The translations under genes and the position numbers were made by a program. Shown piece after piece: positions 1 through 9,392 of a stretch of DNA of 64,000 bases. The notes beneath the pieces are model-generated. The model was not told where the DNA came from. It saw only the letters and a program-made list of their open reading frames with translations, and made no database searches. Every line of letters begins with the position of its first letter. Positions within the stretch are counted from its first letter, which is position 1. Where the stretch lies: contig NZ_RBTP01000065.1 in the NCBI RefSeq assembly GCF_003702045.1, positions 62,001-126,000 of the forward strand, in the 5' to 3' direction. The stretch is from Pseudomonas viridiflava (GTDB taxonomy: Bacteria; Pseudomonadota; Gammaproteobacteria; Pseudomonadales; Pseudomonadaceae).

Positions 1-17
1 ACTGCGTAGCCTTGCCT

Positions 18-213
18 GTTCGAGGTTCTTCACCGGTAGCCCAGCGCTGAGGTGGAGCTAAGACGGGAATGCGGTCGATGCCGCAGCTGCCCCCGCAACT
101 GTAAACGGTCATGTTCATCGCACAGCCACTGCTCAGGCGGGAAGGCGCAATGAATGCGTGTCGGCCAGGCTTGAACGCCTGCGATGCGCCGCCGTGAGCC
201 AGGAGACCTGCCT
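18..213 (+). ncRNA. Cobalamin (B12) riboswitch
   Basis: The leader carries the conserved cobalamin-riboswitch blocks in order: GACGGGAATGCGGT (62-75), GCTGCCCCCGCAACTG (86-101), ACAGCCACTG (122-131), and the closing B12-box-like GAGCCAGGAGACCTGCC (196-212). It lies about 130 nt before cobW, so adenosylcobalamin is expected to repress the cobW-cobN-chlI-chlD operon. The exact ends of the outer P1 stem are not resolved, and the element may begin a few bases earlier. Confidence 0.92.
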
Positions 214-339
214 CGAACCGGGCCAAGGCCTGAGAATTCTCATTACAACCGGGCGGGGTGATCCGGTGGCGATTTGATCCGTGTGCATCGCGCGCGGCTC
301 TCGTCCTGTTCGCCCGCCGCATTGCCACAAGGGCACCTG

Positions 340-1401
340 ATGAAAACACTGGCCAAGCTTCCCGTTACCATCGTCACCGGCTTCCTCGGCTCGGGCAAAA
401 CGACCCTGTTGCGGCACATGCTCGATAACGCCGAAGGGCGTCGTATCGCGGTGATCGTCAACGAGTTCGGCGAGTTGGGCATCGACGGCGAAATCCTCAA
501 ACAATGCACCATCGGCTGTACCGAAGAAGAAGCCAACGGCCGCGTTTATGAGCTGGCCAACGGTTGCCTGTGCTGCACGGTTCAGGAAGAGTTTTTCCCG
601 GTGATGCGTGAACTGGTTGCCCGCCGTGGCGACCTGGACCATATCCTGATCGAAACCAGTGGCCTGGCGCTGCCAAAACCTCTGGTTCAGGCATTCCAGT
701 GGCCGGAAATTCGCAATGCCTGCACCGTTGACGCAGTCATCACCGTAGTCGACAGCCCCGCAGTACTGGCAGGCACCTTTGCCGCCTTTCCGGATCAGGT
801 TGACGCTCAACGCAAGCTGGACCCGAACCTTGACCATGAGTCGCCGCTGCACGAGCTGTTTGCCGATCAGTTGGCCAGCGCCGATCTGGTCATTCTCAAC
901 AAGGCCGACATGATTGATGCCGAAGGTCTGGCTGCGGTACGCGCTGAAGTCGCCGAAGAGTTGCCGCCAGCGGTGAAGGTGATCGAGGCCAGCAGTGGCC
1001 GACTGCCGATCAGCGTCTTGCTGGGCGTCGGTGCCGAATCCGAAGTCCATATCGACGGTCGCAAGACCCATCACGATCACCACGACGGTGAAGACGATGA
1101 CCATGATCACGACGCCTTCGACTCCATTTCCATCCAGCTGCCGCAAGCGGACGAAGCAGTATTGCTCAAGGCGCTGACCCAGTTGGTGGTGCAGCACGGC
1201 ATCTTGCGCGTCAAAGGTTTCGCGGCCATTCCCGGCAAGCCGATGCGCTTGCTGATCCAGGGCGTGGGCACGCGTTTCGACAAACATTTCGACCGTGCCT
1301 GGCGTGCCGATGAAGCGCGCATGACCAACCTGGTGTTGATTGGCCAGGAACTGGACGCCGCTGCGCTGGAAGCTCAGCTCAACGCTGCGATCGCGGGCTG
1401 A
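340..1401 (+). CDS. cobW: CobW-family metal-binding GTPase (cobalamin biosynthesis)
   Basis: This 353-residue G3E-family P-loop GTPase is the presumed cobalt chaperone for the aerobic B12 pathway. The Walker A motif GFLGSGKT is at residues 14-21, the metal-binding CLCC motif at 76-79, an NKAD guanine-specificity motif lies near residue 187, and a His/Asp-rich stretch (HHDHHDGEDDDHDHD) near residues 245-259 fits metal handling. I chose the ATG at 340 because the family begins a few residues before the P-loop; an upstream in-frame codon at 274 would add an atypical leader. It is the first gene after the B12 riboswitch, three bases before cobN, so the two are co-transcribed. Confidence 0.93.
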   Translation: MKTLAKLPVTIVTGFLGSGKTTLLRHMLDNAEGRRIAVIVNEFGELGIDGEILKQCTIGCTEEEANGRVYELANGCLCCTVQEEFFPVMRELVARRGDLDHILIETSGLALPKPLVQAFQWPEIRNACTVDAVITVVDSPAVLAGTFAAFPDQVDAQRKLDPNLDHESPLHELFADQLASADLVILNKADMIDAEGLAAVRAEVAEELPPAVKVIEASSGRLPISVLLGVGAESEVHIDGRKTHHDHHDGEDDDHDHDAFDSISIQLPQADEAVLLKALTQLVVQHGILRVKGFAAIPGKPMRLLIQGVGTRFDKHFDRAWRADEARMTNLVLIGQELDAAALEAQLNAAIAG

Positions 1402-1404
1402 TCC

Positions 1405-4400
1405 ATGCACCTGCTGAGAACCCAACCGGGCGGTTTCGTACCCGACGACAGCATCGCTGACTTGGGACAGACCCCGGCCGAACTGGTGATTCTCTGCAGC
1501 GGCGATTCAAGCCTTGCGTTGCTGGCCGAGGCTGCTCGGCAGTTGCCCGATGATTACCCCAGCCTGCGTCTGGCCAACCCGATGCAGGTGCAGAACCACG
1601 CCTCGGTCGATCTGTATGTCGATGAAGTGCTGCGTCACGCCAAAGTGATTTTGCTTTCCCTGCACGGCGGCATTGGCTACTGGCGTTACGGTGTCGAGCG
1701 GCTGATGGAGCTGGCAGCGCAAGGCGTCACGGTGATTATGGTGCCGGGTTGTGACCGGCACGACCCTGAGTTGATTGACCTGAGCACCGTTGCGGCGACT
1801 GACTGCAACCGCCTGTGGCAGTTCCTGCGTCAGGGCGGCCTGCAGAATGCGCTGGACCTCTATCACTGCATGGCGAGCACTTGGCTGGGGCACGATTACG
1901 CCTGGGCCGAGCCTCAGCCGCTGCCGCGCACCGCTGTTTATCATCCGAAGCGGGCAACGGCCGAACTGGCCGACTGGCAGGCCGATTGGCTCAGTGATCA
2001 GCCAGTGGCGGCGCTGCTGTTTTATCGTTCGCACTTGCAGGCGGCCAATACCGGCTTCATCGACGAATTCTGTGCGCGACTGCAGGCGCAGGGCCTCAAC
2101 CCTTTGCCGATCGCCGTCGCCAGCCTCAAGGAGCCTGGCTGCTTCACGCAGGTGGAAGACTGGCTGGACGAGGCCGGCGTCGAGCTGATCCTCAATACCA
2201 CAGGCTTTGCCCAATCGAGTCCTGAAACGCCGCATCTACGACCGTTTCGGCGCGATGTGCCGGTGATTCAGGCGATATGCGCGCAGGACAACGAGCCGGC
2301 GTGGCAAGCCAGTGCGCAAGGCCTGGGCGCCCGCGATCTGGCGATGCACATTGCCTTGCCGGAACTGGACGGACGCATCATCAGCCGCCCCATCAGCTTC
2401 AAGGACCTGGCCTGGCGCAGTGAGCGCAGCCAGTCCGATGTGGTCTGTTACCGCGCTCATCCCGAGCGGATGGATTTTGTCGCACAGCTGGCGCGGCGCT
2501 GGATTCTGCTGGCGCGACTGCCCAATGCCGACAAGCGCGTGGCGCTGATTCTCGCCAACTACCCGACTCGGGACGGCCGCATTGGCAATGGCGTAGGGCT
2601 GGATACGCCGGCAGCTGCGCTGAACATCTTGCGCGCCATGCAGGCGGAGGGTTATCCGCTGGCCGAACTGCCTGACAGCGGCACCGACCTGATCAAGCAG
2701 TTGTTGGGTGGCGTGACCAACGACCTGGACAGCATCGACCAGCGGCCGTGTCACCAGAGCATGGCACTGGACGAATACCTGGACGCGTTCAACGCATTGC
2801 CGCAAGCCAACCGCGACGCAGTGAACGCCCGCTGGGGGGCGCCGGATGCCGATCCGATGTTTCGCGGCGGGCGCATGATGATCGCGGGCATACGCTTTGG
2901 CCTGACCTTCGTGGGCATTCAGCCCGCACGCGGTTATCAGGTCGACGCGAGCGCGGTCTATCACGACCCGGATCTGGTGCCACCGCACGGCTACCTCGCG
3001 TTCTACTTCTGGCTGCGCAAGGCCTACGGAGCCCATGCGGTGGTGCATGTCGGCAAGCACGGCAACCTGGAGTGGCTGCCCGGCAAAGGTGTCGGCCTGT
3101 CCGAAACCTGCTGGCCGGACGCCATTTTGGGCCCCATGCCGAACATTTATCCGTTTATCGTCAACGACCCGGGCGAGGGTGCCCAGGCCAAGCGGCGTAC
3201 GCAAGCAGTGATCATCGACCACCTCATGCCTCCGCTGACCCGTGCCGAAACCTACGGCCCGCTGCGGGACCTGGAGTTGCTGGCGGACGAATATTACGAA
3301 GCGCAACTGCTCGACCCGCGCCGTGCCCGCGAGCTGCAACGCGATATTTTGAACCTGGTTCGCGAAACCCGAATTGACCGCGAGTTAGCGCTGGACGAGG
3401 CGATCGACAGCGATGCCGATGCTGCCGTCTGGCTGCCGCGTCTGGACACCTACTTGTGCGATTTGAAGGAGTCGCAGATCCGCGACGGTCTGCACATATT
3501 TGGCCAGTCACCCGAAGGCCGCTTGCGCATCGATACGCTGTTGGCCCTGTTGCGTATCCCTCGTGGCGATGGCCGCGGCGCGCAGTCGAGCCTTTTGCGT
3601 GCGCTGAGCAAGGCGTTCGATCTGGGGTTCGACCCGCTGGATTGCGCGCTTGCCGAGCCTTGGCAAGGCCCGCGTCCTCCTGAACTGTTGACCTTGAGCG
3701 TCGATCCTTGGCGCACGGCGGGTGACGCCCGTGAGCGTCTGGAACTGTACGCGGCTGTTTTGATCGAGCGCATCACCGATGGTCAGGACGTGACGGATTT
3801 GTCGGAGCATGCCGATCTCGCTCTCATTCTCGACAGCCTGCGTGACGTGGTCGCCCCCCGTCTTGACGCGTGCGGACCCGGTGAAATGCAAGGCATGCTC
3901 GATGCGCTGAGCGGTCGTTTCGTGCCTGCTGGTCCCAGCGGTGCGCCGAGTCGCGGACGGCTGGATGTGTTGCCCACCGGGCGCAACTTCTTCAGCGTGG
4001 ACGTGCGTAACCTGCCGACCACCACCGCTTGGCGGATCGGCTTCCAGTCTGCCAACTTGCTGTTGGAGCGCCATCTGCAAGACCACGGCGATCACCTGCG
4101 ACAGTTGGGCCTATCGGTCTGGGGAACGGCGACCATGCGCACCGGTGGCGACGACATCGCGCAGGCAATGGCGCTGATGGGGGTACGTCCAGTCTGGGCG
4201 ACGGGCAGCCAGCGCGTCGATGACTTCGAGATTCTGCCCGTCAGCCTGCTGGACCGCCCGAGAGTGGACGTCACGCTGCGGGTTTCCGGCTTTTTCCGCG
4301 ATGCGTTTGCCAACCTGATTCGCTTGTTCGATGCGGCGGTACAAGCCGTGGCTGCACTGGACGAGCCGGATGACCTGAACCCGATCGCTGCCCGGGTGCG

Positions 4401-5169
4401 CGAAGAGCGAGAGCTTTTTATCACCGAGGGCCTGAACGAGGAAGACGCGGCGCGCCAGGCGGGCTGGCGGGTGTTCGGTGCCAAGCCCGGCGCTTATGGC
4501 GCAGGTGTACAGGGAGCCATCGACGGCCGCCTGTGGCAGAGCCGTGAGGATCTGGCCGAGGTGTATCTGAACTGGGGCGGCTATGCCTATGGTGTTTGCG
4601 ACGAGGGCACGCCTGCGCGGCAACGTTTCGCCCAACGACTGTCTCGGGTGCAGGCGGTGGTGCAGAACCAGGACAACCGCGAACACGACTTGCTCGATTC
4701 CAATGATTATTACCAGTTTCAGGGCGGCATGCTTGCAGCGGCCGAAACCCTCAGCGGTCAGAAAACGGCCAGCTATCACGGCGACCATAGTCAGCCGGAC
4801 CTGCCGAAAATACGGACTTTGAAGGAAGAGCTGAACCGCGTGATCCGTTCGCGGGCGGCGAATCCCAAATGGATCGAGGGCGTCAAACGCCACGGCTATA
4901 AAGGCGCGTTCGAAATGGCGGCCACCGTGGACTTTCTGTTCGCCTTCGACGCCACGACCGAACTGATCGACGATCATCAATACGCACTGCTGGCTGATGC
5001 CTATCTGCTCGACCCGTCGACACGTGAATTCATCGAACAGCACAACCCCGATGCCCTGCGAGACATGACCGAGCGCATGCTCGAAGCTCAGCAGCGCGGC
5101 CTCTGGCAGGAGCCGGGCGATTATCAGCAAGCCCTGGAAGACCTGTTGCTGGATATAGAAGAGAACTGA
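1405..5169 (+). CDS. cobN: Cobaltochelatase large subunit CobN
   Basis: This 1254-residue protein matches the length and motifs of the CobN/BchH-type large chelatase subunit, which binds hydrogenobyrinic acid a,c-diamide and receives Co2+ in the cytoplasm. Typical segments are HVGKHGNLEWLPGKGVGLS (about residue 550), NIYPFIVNDPGEGAQAKRR (about residue 580) and the C-terminal block around RVFGAKPGAYGAGVQ (about residue 1025). It starts three bases after cobW, and its TGA overlaps the next start by one base (ATG at 5169). In CobNST systems the ATPase partners are CobS and CobT; here the next two genes encode a ChlI/ChlD-like pair, which probably supplies ATPase function. Confidence 0.95.
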   Translation: MHLLRTQPGGFVPDDSIADLGQTPAELVILCSGDSSLALLAEAARQLPDDYPSLRLANPMQVQNHASVDLYVDEVLRHAKVILLSLHGGIGYWRYGVERLMELAAQGVTVIMVPGCDRHDPELIDLSTVAATDCNRLWQFLRQGGLQNALDLYHCMASTWLGHDYAWAEPQPLPRTAVYHPKRATAELADWQADWLSDQPVAALLFYRSHLQAANTGFIDEFCARLQAQGLNPLPIAVASLKEPGCFTQVEDWLDEAGVELILNTTGFAQSSPETPHLRPFRRDVPVIQAICAQDNEPAWQASAQGLGARDLAMHIALPELDGRIISRPISFKDLAWRSERSQSDVVCYRAHPERMDFVAQLARRWILLARLPNADKRVALILANYPTRDGRIGNGVGLDTPAAALNILRAMQAEGYPLAELPDSGTDLIKQLLGGVTNDLDSIDQRPCHQSMALDEYLDAFNALPQANRDAVNARWGAPDADPMFRGGRMMIAGIRFGLTFVGIQPARGYQVDASAVYHDPDLVPPHGYLAFYFWLRKAYGAHAVVHVGKHGNLEWLPGKGVGLSETCWPDAILGPMPNIYPFIVNDPGEGAQAKRRTQAVIIDHLMPPLTRAETYGPLRDLELLADEYYEAQLLDPRRARELQRDILNLVRETRIDRELALDEAIDSDADAAVWLPRLDTYLCDLKESQIRDGLHIFGQSPEGRLRIDTLLALLRIPRGDGRGAQSSLLRALSKAFDLGFDPLDCALAEPWQGPRPPELLTLSVDPWRTAGDARERLELYAAVLIERITDGQDVTDLSEHADLALILDSLRDVVAPRLDACGPGEMQGMLDALSGRFVPAGPSGAPSRGRLDVLPTGRNFFSVDVRNLPTTTAWRIGFQSANLLLERHLQDHGDHLRQLGLSVWGTATMRTGGDDIAQAMALMGVRPVWATGSQRVDDFEILPVSLLDRPRVDVTLRVSGFFRDAFANLIRLFDAAVQAVAALDEPDDLNPIAARVREERELFITEGLNEEDAARQAGWRVFGAKPGAYGAGVQGAIDGRLWQSREDLAEVYLNWGGYAYGVCDEGTPARQRFAQRLSRVQAVVQNQDNREHDLLDSNDYYQFQGGMLAAAETLSGQKTASYHGDHSQPDLPKIRTLKEELNRVIRSRAANPKWIEGVKRHGYKGAFEMAATVDFLFAFDATTELIDDHQYALLADAYLLDPSTREFIEQHNPDALRDMTERMLEAQQRGLWQEPGDYQQALEDLLLDIEEN

Positions 5170-6197
5170 TGACCTTGCCTGACGCACGCCTCACCGAAAC
5201 GCCGCATTTCCCGCTCGCTGCCGTAGTGGGAGCCGATGACCTGAAATTGGCGCTGTGCCTGACGGCCATCGATCCGCGCATTGGGGGCGTGTTGATCGAA
5301 GGGCCACGGGGCATGGCGAAATCGACTCTGGCGCGCGGCCTGGCGGACCTGCTCGCCAGCGGGCAGTTTGTGACGCTCCCGCTGGGTGCAACCGAAGAGC
5401 GGCTGGTCGGCACGCTGGACCTGGACGCCGCACTGTCGGAAAGCCGCGCGCGGTTCTCGCCTGGCGTGCTGGCCAAGGCCGATGGCGGCGTGCTGTACGT
5501 CGATGAGGTTAATCTGCTGGCGGATCATTTGGTCGACCTGTTGCTCGACGTGGCAGCCAGCGGCGTCAATCTGGTGGAGCGTGACGGTATCTCTCATCGT
5601 CACCCGGCTCGTTTTGTCTTGATTGGCACCATGAACCCGGAGGAGGGTGAGCTGCGCCCGCAGTTGCTCGACCGTTTCGGCCTCAATGTGGCCCTGAGCG
5701 GGCAGACGCAACCTGCCGAGCGTAGCCAGATTATCCGCCGCCGCCTGGATTTCGATACCGATCCGCTGGCATTTTGTGCCCACTGGCATTCAGAGCAGGA
5801 CGCCCTAAAACAACGCTGTGAGCAGGCTCGTTTGCGGCTAATGGACATTGAGCTGGATGACACCTCGCTGGTACTGATCACCGAACGCTGCTTTGCTGCG
5901 GGCGTTGATGGCATGCGCGCCGATCTGGTCTGGCTGCGTGCTGCACGGGCTCATGCGGCGTGGCGTGGCGTCGGGCAGATCGAGACGCAAGACATCGACG
6001 CCGTGGCCGAGTTTGCCCTGCGTCATCGACGTCGCGAGCCGTCACCGCCACCCCCGCAATCGCCCGAAACACCGCCCTCCGGTTCTCCTGAAAAACAGGA
6101 CAAGCCAGGCGGGCAGGGCAGTTGGGGCGAGCTACCCGCGCAAGCCGTGCCTACCGGATCGCGTCGTGACGTGCCGAGCTGGCCAAAAAAGCCCTAG
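5169..6197 (+). CDS. ChlI-like AAA+ ATPase subunit of a metal chelatase
   Basis: This 342-residue AAA+ protein is of the magnesium-chelatase ChlI/BchI type. It shows Walker A GPRGMAKS (about residues 40-47), Walker B GGVLYVDEVNLL (about 108-119), and the sensor/arginine-finger segment GTMNPEEGELRPQLLDRF (about 154-171). The last 60 residues are rich in Pro, Ser and Gln, like the linker that joins the ATPase and VWA parts of ChlD. The start overlaps the cobN stop by one base, implying translational coupling. Pseudomonads make no chlorophyll, so the likely role is powering CobN. The match to the family is firm; the CobN partnership is inferred from the operon. Confidence 0.85.
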   Translation: MTLPDARLTETPHFPLAAVVGADDLKLALCLTAIDPRIGGVLIEGPRGMAKSTLARGLADLLASGQFVTLPLGATEERLVGTLDLDAALSESRARFSPGVLAKADGGVLYVDEVNLLADHLVDLLLDVAASGVNLVERDGISHRHPARFVLIGTMNPEEGELRPQLLDRFGLNVALSGQTQPAERSQIIRRRLDFDTDPLAFCAHWHSEQDALKQRCEQARLRLMDIELDDTSLVLITERCFAAGVDGMRADLVWLRAARAHAAWRGVGQIETQDIDAVAEFALRHRRREPSPPPPQSPETPPSGSPEKQDKPGGQGSWGELPAQAVPTGSRRDVPSWPKKP

Positions 6198-6232
6198 GCG
6201 TCCGCCCTCAGCGATCACAGGGGACGGACGCC

Positions 6233-6865
6233 GTGCCCCGGCCCGGTCGTCTCGCGTCGGGCAAATCAGGCGCATTGCGCGCAAGTTCGCAAGGGCCGGT
6301 TCAATGGTTGCCGACGTTAATGAAAGGTCGTCCAAAAAAGGCTGCCGATCTGGTCCGCCAGCCGCGCAGTAGTCGCCCGAGCGAGCTTTTGCTAGTGATT
6401 GTCGATGCGTCGGCGTCGACCAAGCGTCATCAGGCGCTCAGCCAGGCAAAGGGCGTGTTGTCTCAAGTATTTGACGATGCCTATCGTCGCCGCGCTCGCC
6501 TGGCCTTGCTGACGGCCAGTGGCAACGCACCACGCTGGCAGCACCAGGGCTTGAAAGCCTCCTCGGCATTGAAGCCGTGGCTGGATGCGCTGGGGGCGGG
6601 CGGCGGAACGCCCTTGGCCGAAGCCTTGGAGCAAGCTCGGATCTGGCTGGCGAAACGCAGCAAGCGCTATCCATCCGAACAACAGCGGATGCTGGTGCTG
6701 ACCGATGGCAGGCTCAAGCAACTGCCTGCGCGCTCGGCGTTTGACTGTGCGAGTCTGTTGATCGATCTGGAAAAAGGCCCTGTCCGGTTGGGAAGAGCGC
6801 GAGAACTGGCGCGTGGCCTGGGGGCGGAATATCGGCATATCGATGAGCTTGGCTCAGCCGACTGA
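6233..6865 (+). CDS. ChlD-like von Willebrand factor A domain protein
   Basis: This roughly 210-residue VWA-domain protein has a MIDAS metal site: DASAS (D-x-S-x-S), a threonine in GGGTPLAEAL, and an aspartate in LVLTDGR. It corresponds to the C-terminal integrin-I-like half of ChlD/CobT, separated here from the AAA+ half. The GTG at 6233 follows a reasonable ribosome binding site (AGGGGAC, 6219-6225). The frame is open further upstream into the chlI gene, so the true start could be earlier. It is the last gene of the riboswitch-controlled operon and probably forms the CobN-activating complex with the preceding AAA+ protein. Confidence 0.8.
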   Translation: MPRPGRLASGKSGALRASSQGPVQWLPTLMKGRPKKAADLVRQPRSSRPSELLLVIVDASASTKRHQALSQAKGVLSQVFDDAYRRRARLALLTASGNAPRWQHQGLKASSALKPWLDALGAGGGTPLAEALEQARIWLAKRSKRYPSEQQRMLVLTDGRLKQLPARSAFDCASLLIDLEKGPVRLGRARELARGLGAEYRHIDELGSAD

Positions 6866-6968
6866 CACCGAAAGATGATTCAAGTGGCGCGCTTGGCTCG
6901 CTGAATCTGCACACTTCGCCAGAGGGGACGCGTGCCCATGCGAGCGATGGGCACGGTCAACCAAGTAC

Positions 6969-7235
6969 TCAGGCCGGCATGGTCCAGGGCTTGAGGTCGT
7001 ACCCTTCGTTACTGATTTCAGCGCGGGCCTGCTCCAGAGCGCTGGCCAACTGCTGCTTGTCCGAGTAGGTGCTGCTCGGAATCTGCTTGCGGCCAATACG
7101 CGTGCTGGTGCGGTCTATTACGGTCAGGCTCAGTTCGCCGTTCCCGTCCTGTGGTGCCCAGGCAACACACTGGAAGGGTTCAAAAGCGTGTCCAGCGATC
7201 AGAAGTGCATCGTTGAAGCGCAGTGGGGCGTTCAT
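6969..7235 (-). CDS. Conserved hypothetical protein, 88 aa
   Basis: This small soluble protein has no recognised domain. It contains a hydrophilic beta-like N-terminal half (LSLTVIDRTSTRIGRKQIP) and a charged helix (DKQQLASALEQARAEISNEG). The ATG at 7235 is preferred over an upstream TTG because GAGGA lies 7 nt before the ATG and would be too close to the TTG. It is transcribed convergently toward the chelatase operon and divergently from the sigma-54-type regulator at 7545. The codon pattern and ribosome binding site support a real gene; its function is unknown. Confidence 0.65.
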   Translation of the reverse strand: MNAPLRFNDALLIAGHAFEPFQCVAWAPQDGNGELSLTVIDRTSTRIGRKQIPSSTYSDKQQLASALEQARAEISNEGYDLKPWTMPA

Positions 7236-7544
7236 GGTCAATTCCTCAAAGTGCCCATATCAATTCAGTCACGTCGGCGGGCTTACCGTCCGGCTGGTTA
7301 CTTGTGTTGATGAGCGGGAGGGGCACATGAGTCACACACTTTTTTGAAAATTTTTCGATTCCCTTGCAGCGCACCTGCATCAATCTCGCGTTACAGCACT
7401 CATGACGTTTGGTTATTGCCATTAGACGCAAACGGTACAAGGCGGTGTCAAATATTTGCTAACGTAAGTATCGGGCTCGCCAACATACTGTTTATAAAAC
7501 GTTTTTCATAACTCAAATTCGACGCCGGGCGCCAAGGAACTTTC
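7236..7544. other. Intergenic regulatory region between divergent genes
   Basis: About 300 nt of relatively AT-rich DNA separates a minus-strand 88-aa gene from the plus-strand VpsR-like regulator. No longer coding frame is convincing. An AT-rich segment TACTGTTTATAAAACG (7486-7501) might hold a -10 element, but no paired -35 was recognised. No GG-N10-GC sigma-54 promoter was found. Confidence 0.4.
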
Positions 7545-8870
7545 ATGCATGAATCGGCCCCATCGCGACGTTTGTTAATTGTTGACCCCTGTGATGACTG
7601 TCATCAATTGATCCCCGTCTTGCATGCTGCCGGATGGACGGTGGACAGCAGTTCGCTCGAATCGGCGCTCAATCTCAGCTGTGATGTCGGATTAATACGC
7701 CTGATGCCGGACCACTTCGAACACCCCGAGGTGGTCAAGGAGCTTATTACCCGGACCAATACCCAGTGGATTGCAGTGCTGTCACCGGATGATTTGCGCC
7801 GGGAGAAGATCGGGGATTTTGTCTGTGAGTGGTTCTTCGATTTCCATACCCTGCCATTCGATGTTGCCCGTATGCAGGTCACGCTGGGCCGTGCCTATGG
7901 CATGGCGCGCCTGAGGGCACAGGGCTCCACGCAGACGTCCAGCAGTGAACACGAGATGCTGGGCGAGAGCCGACCGATTCGCGAGTTGCGGCGGTTGCTC
8001 GGCAAGCTGGCGCCTACCGAGTCGCCCGTCTTGATTCGGGGGGAGCGCGGCACGGGCAAGGAGCTGGTGGCGCGCACGCTGCACGCTCAGTCTCAGCGCC
8101 GTAACAAACCGTTCGCGGCCGTCAATTGCGGCGCTATCGCCGCACACCTGATTCACGCCGAGCTGTTCGGCTATGAGAAAGGTGCTTTCAACGGCGCGCA
8201 GGAACGCAAGATCGGGCGCATAGAAGCGGCGGATGGCGGTACGTTGTTTCTGGATGAGATCGGCGATCTGCCGCTTGAAACCCAGGCGCATCTGCTGCGG
8301 TTTTTACAGGATCGCCAGATCGAACGCATCGGTGGCAGTGAGTCGATTCCCGTGGATGTCCGGGTGCTGGCCGCCACCCATGTGGACCTTGAGGCAGCCA
8401 TTCGCAAGAAGCGCTTTCGGGAAGACCTGTATTACCGGCTCAACGTGCTGCAGGTCGGCACCGCGCCGCTGCGGGAACGGCACGGTGATCTGGCGATGCT
8501 GGCCAATCATTTTGCCCATTTCTACAGCCAGGAAACTGGCCGGCGCGCACGCAACTTCAGCCAGGATGCATTGATCGCGATGGGCAAGCATGACTGGCCA
8601 GGCAACGTGCGGGAGCTGGCCAATCGGGTGCGACGCGGTCTGGTGCTGGCTGAGGGGCGGCAGATCGAAGCGGCTGATTTGGGATTGTTAGGGGGGGAGG
8701 ACGTCGCCAGCAGCATGGGCACGCTGGACGATTACAAGTCCCGCGCTGAGCGTCAGGCGTTGTGCGATGTGCTGACGCGTCACAGTGACAACCTCAGCGT
8801 CGCGGCCAGGGTATTAGGCGTCTCGCGCCCCACGTTCTATCGGCTGCTGCACAAGCATCAAATCCGGTGA
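7545..8870 (+). CDS. VpsR-like bacterial enhancer-binding protein with GAFNGA loop
   Basis: This 441-residue regulator has an N-terminal receiver-like domain (about 1-125), a central AAA+ sigma-54-activator domain (about 140-365) and a C-terminal Fis-type helix-turn-helix (about 418-436, LSVAARVLGVSRPTFYRLL). Walker A GERGTGKE is at about 166-173 and Walker B GGTLFLDEIGD at 231-241. The sigma-54 contact loop, normally GAFTGA, reads GAFNGA at 213-218. The architecture resembles VpsR, a c-di-GMP-responsive regulator in Vibrio that does not work through classical sigma-54 activation. The start lies 8 nt after AAGGAAC. Its 3' end overlaps the convergent nadR-like gene by 57 bases. Target genes are unknown. 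Confidence 0.85.
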   Translation: MHESAPSRRLLIVDPCDDCHQLIPVLHAAGWTVDSSSLESALNLSCDVGLIRLMPDHFEHPEVVKELITRTNTQWIAVLSPDDLRREKIGDFVCEWFFDFHTLPFDVARMQVTLGRAYGMARLRAQGSTQTSSSEHEMLGESRPIRELRRLLGKLAPTESPVLIRGERGTGKELVARTLHAQSQRRNKPFAAVNCGAIAAHLIHAELFGYEKGAFNGAQERKIGRIEAADGGTLFLDEIGDLPLETQAHLLRFLQDRQIERIGGSESIPVDVRVLAATHVDLEAAIRKKRFREDLYYRLNVLQVGTAPLRERHGDLAMLANHFAHFYSQETGRRARNFSQDALIAMGKHDWPGNVRELANRVRRGLVLAEGRQIEAADLGLLGGEDVASSMGTLDDYKSRAERQALCDVLTRHSDNLSVAARVLGVSRPTFYRLLHKHQIR

Positions 8871-9392
8871 TGCATTCAGCAGTCGAGTTACCGCAGTCAT
8901 GGCTTGTTCGTGGCGCTGTTGCCAGTCGCCGTCAATCATTTGGTAGCGTTGCGCATGTTGATCGAGCCATTGCCTGCTGGCCTGGAAGAATGCCTGGCGT
9001 TCAGCCAGTTCTGGCTGGCAGCGCTGGCCATCGCTGATCCATTCCACACCTTCAGGAGACAGCAGCAGATGCAGGTCATAGTGCCTGTCCAGCAGTCGCT
9101 GTTCGATCCACTGAGGGCAATCGCCGAACAGGGACCGACTCCACAGCAGGTTACTCAACAGGTGCGTGTCGAGAATCAGCAGCTCGGGCCTGGTTGCGCG
9201 CGCTGCGTCCTCACGGTCAAGCTGACCCTGGGCGATGGTCGGGACGTCCGCATATACCGTATCGCGACCCTGCTCTTCGATGAAAAGGCGTACGTACTCG
9301 TCCACCAGAACGCCGCCAAAACGTTTCTGTATCGCAGCACAAAGCCAACTTTTTCCGCTGGACTCAGGGCCGGTCAGCACCAGGACTTTCAT
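8814..9392 (-). CDS. NadR-like ATPase / nicotinamide-riboside kinase domain protein
   Basis: This 192-residue P-loop protein begins MKVLVLTGPESSGKS, the Walker A of the NadR/Ttd14 ribosylnicotinamide-kinase family, followed by the DEYVR segment typical of that group. Its ATG overlaps the pnuC stop (ATGA, 9389-9392), indicating a coupled operon with the transporter. Together they would import nicotinamide riboside and phosphorylate it to NMN. It lacks the nucleotidyltransferase and HTH parts of full-length NadR. The C-terminal 19 codons run antisense to the end of the VpsR-like gene. Kinase activity is inferred from family and operon. Confidence 0.82.
   Translation of the reverse strand: MKVLVLTGPESSGKSWLCAAIQKRFGGVLVDEYVRLFIEEQGRDTVYADVPTIAQGQLDREDAARATRPELLILDTHLLSNLLWSRSLFGDCPQWIEQRLLDRHYDLHLLLSPEGVEWISDGQRCQPELAERQAFFQASRQWLDQHAQRYQMIDGDWQQRHEQAMTAVTRLLNASPDLMLVQQPIERGARDA

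Noticed and set aside
133..1425. Open frame of about 430 codons on the minus strand across cobW
   Set aside because: It covers the riboswitch and cobW, has low-complexity composition, and is the antisense shadow of a well-supported gene with high GC third positions.
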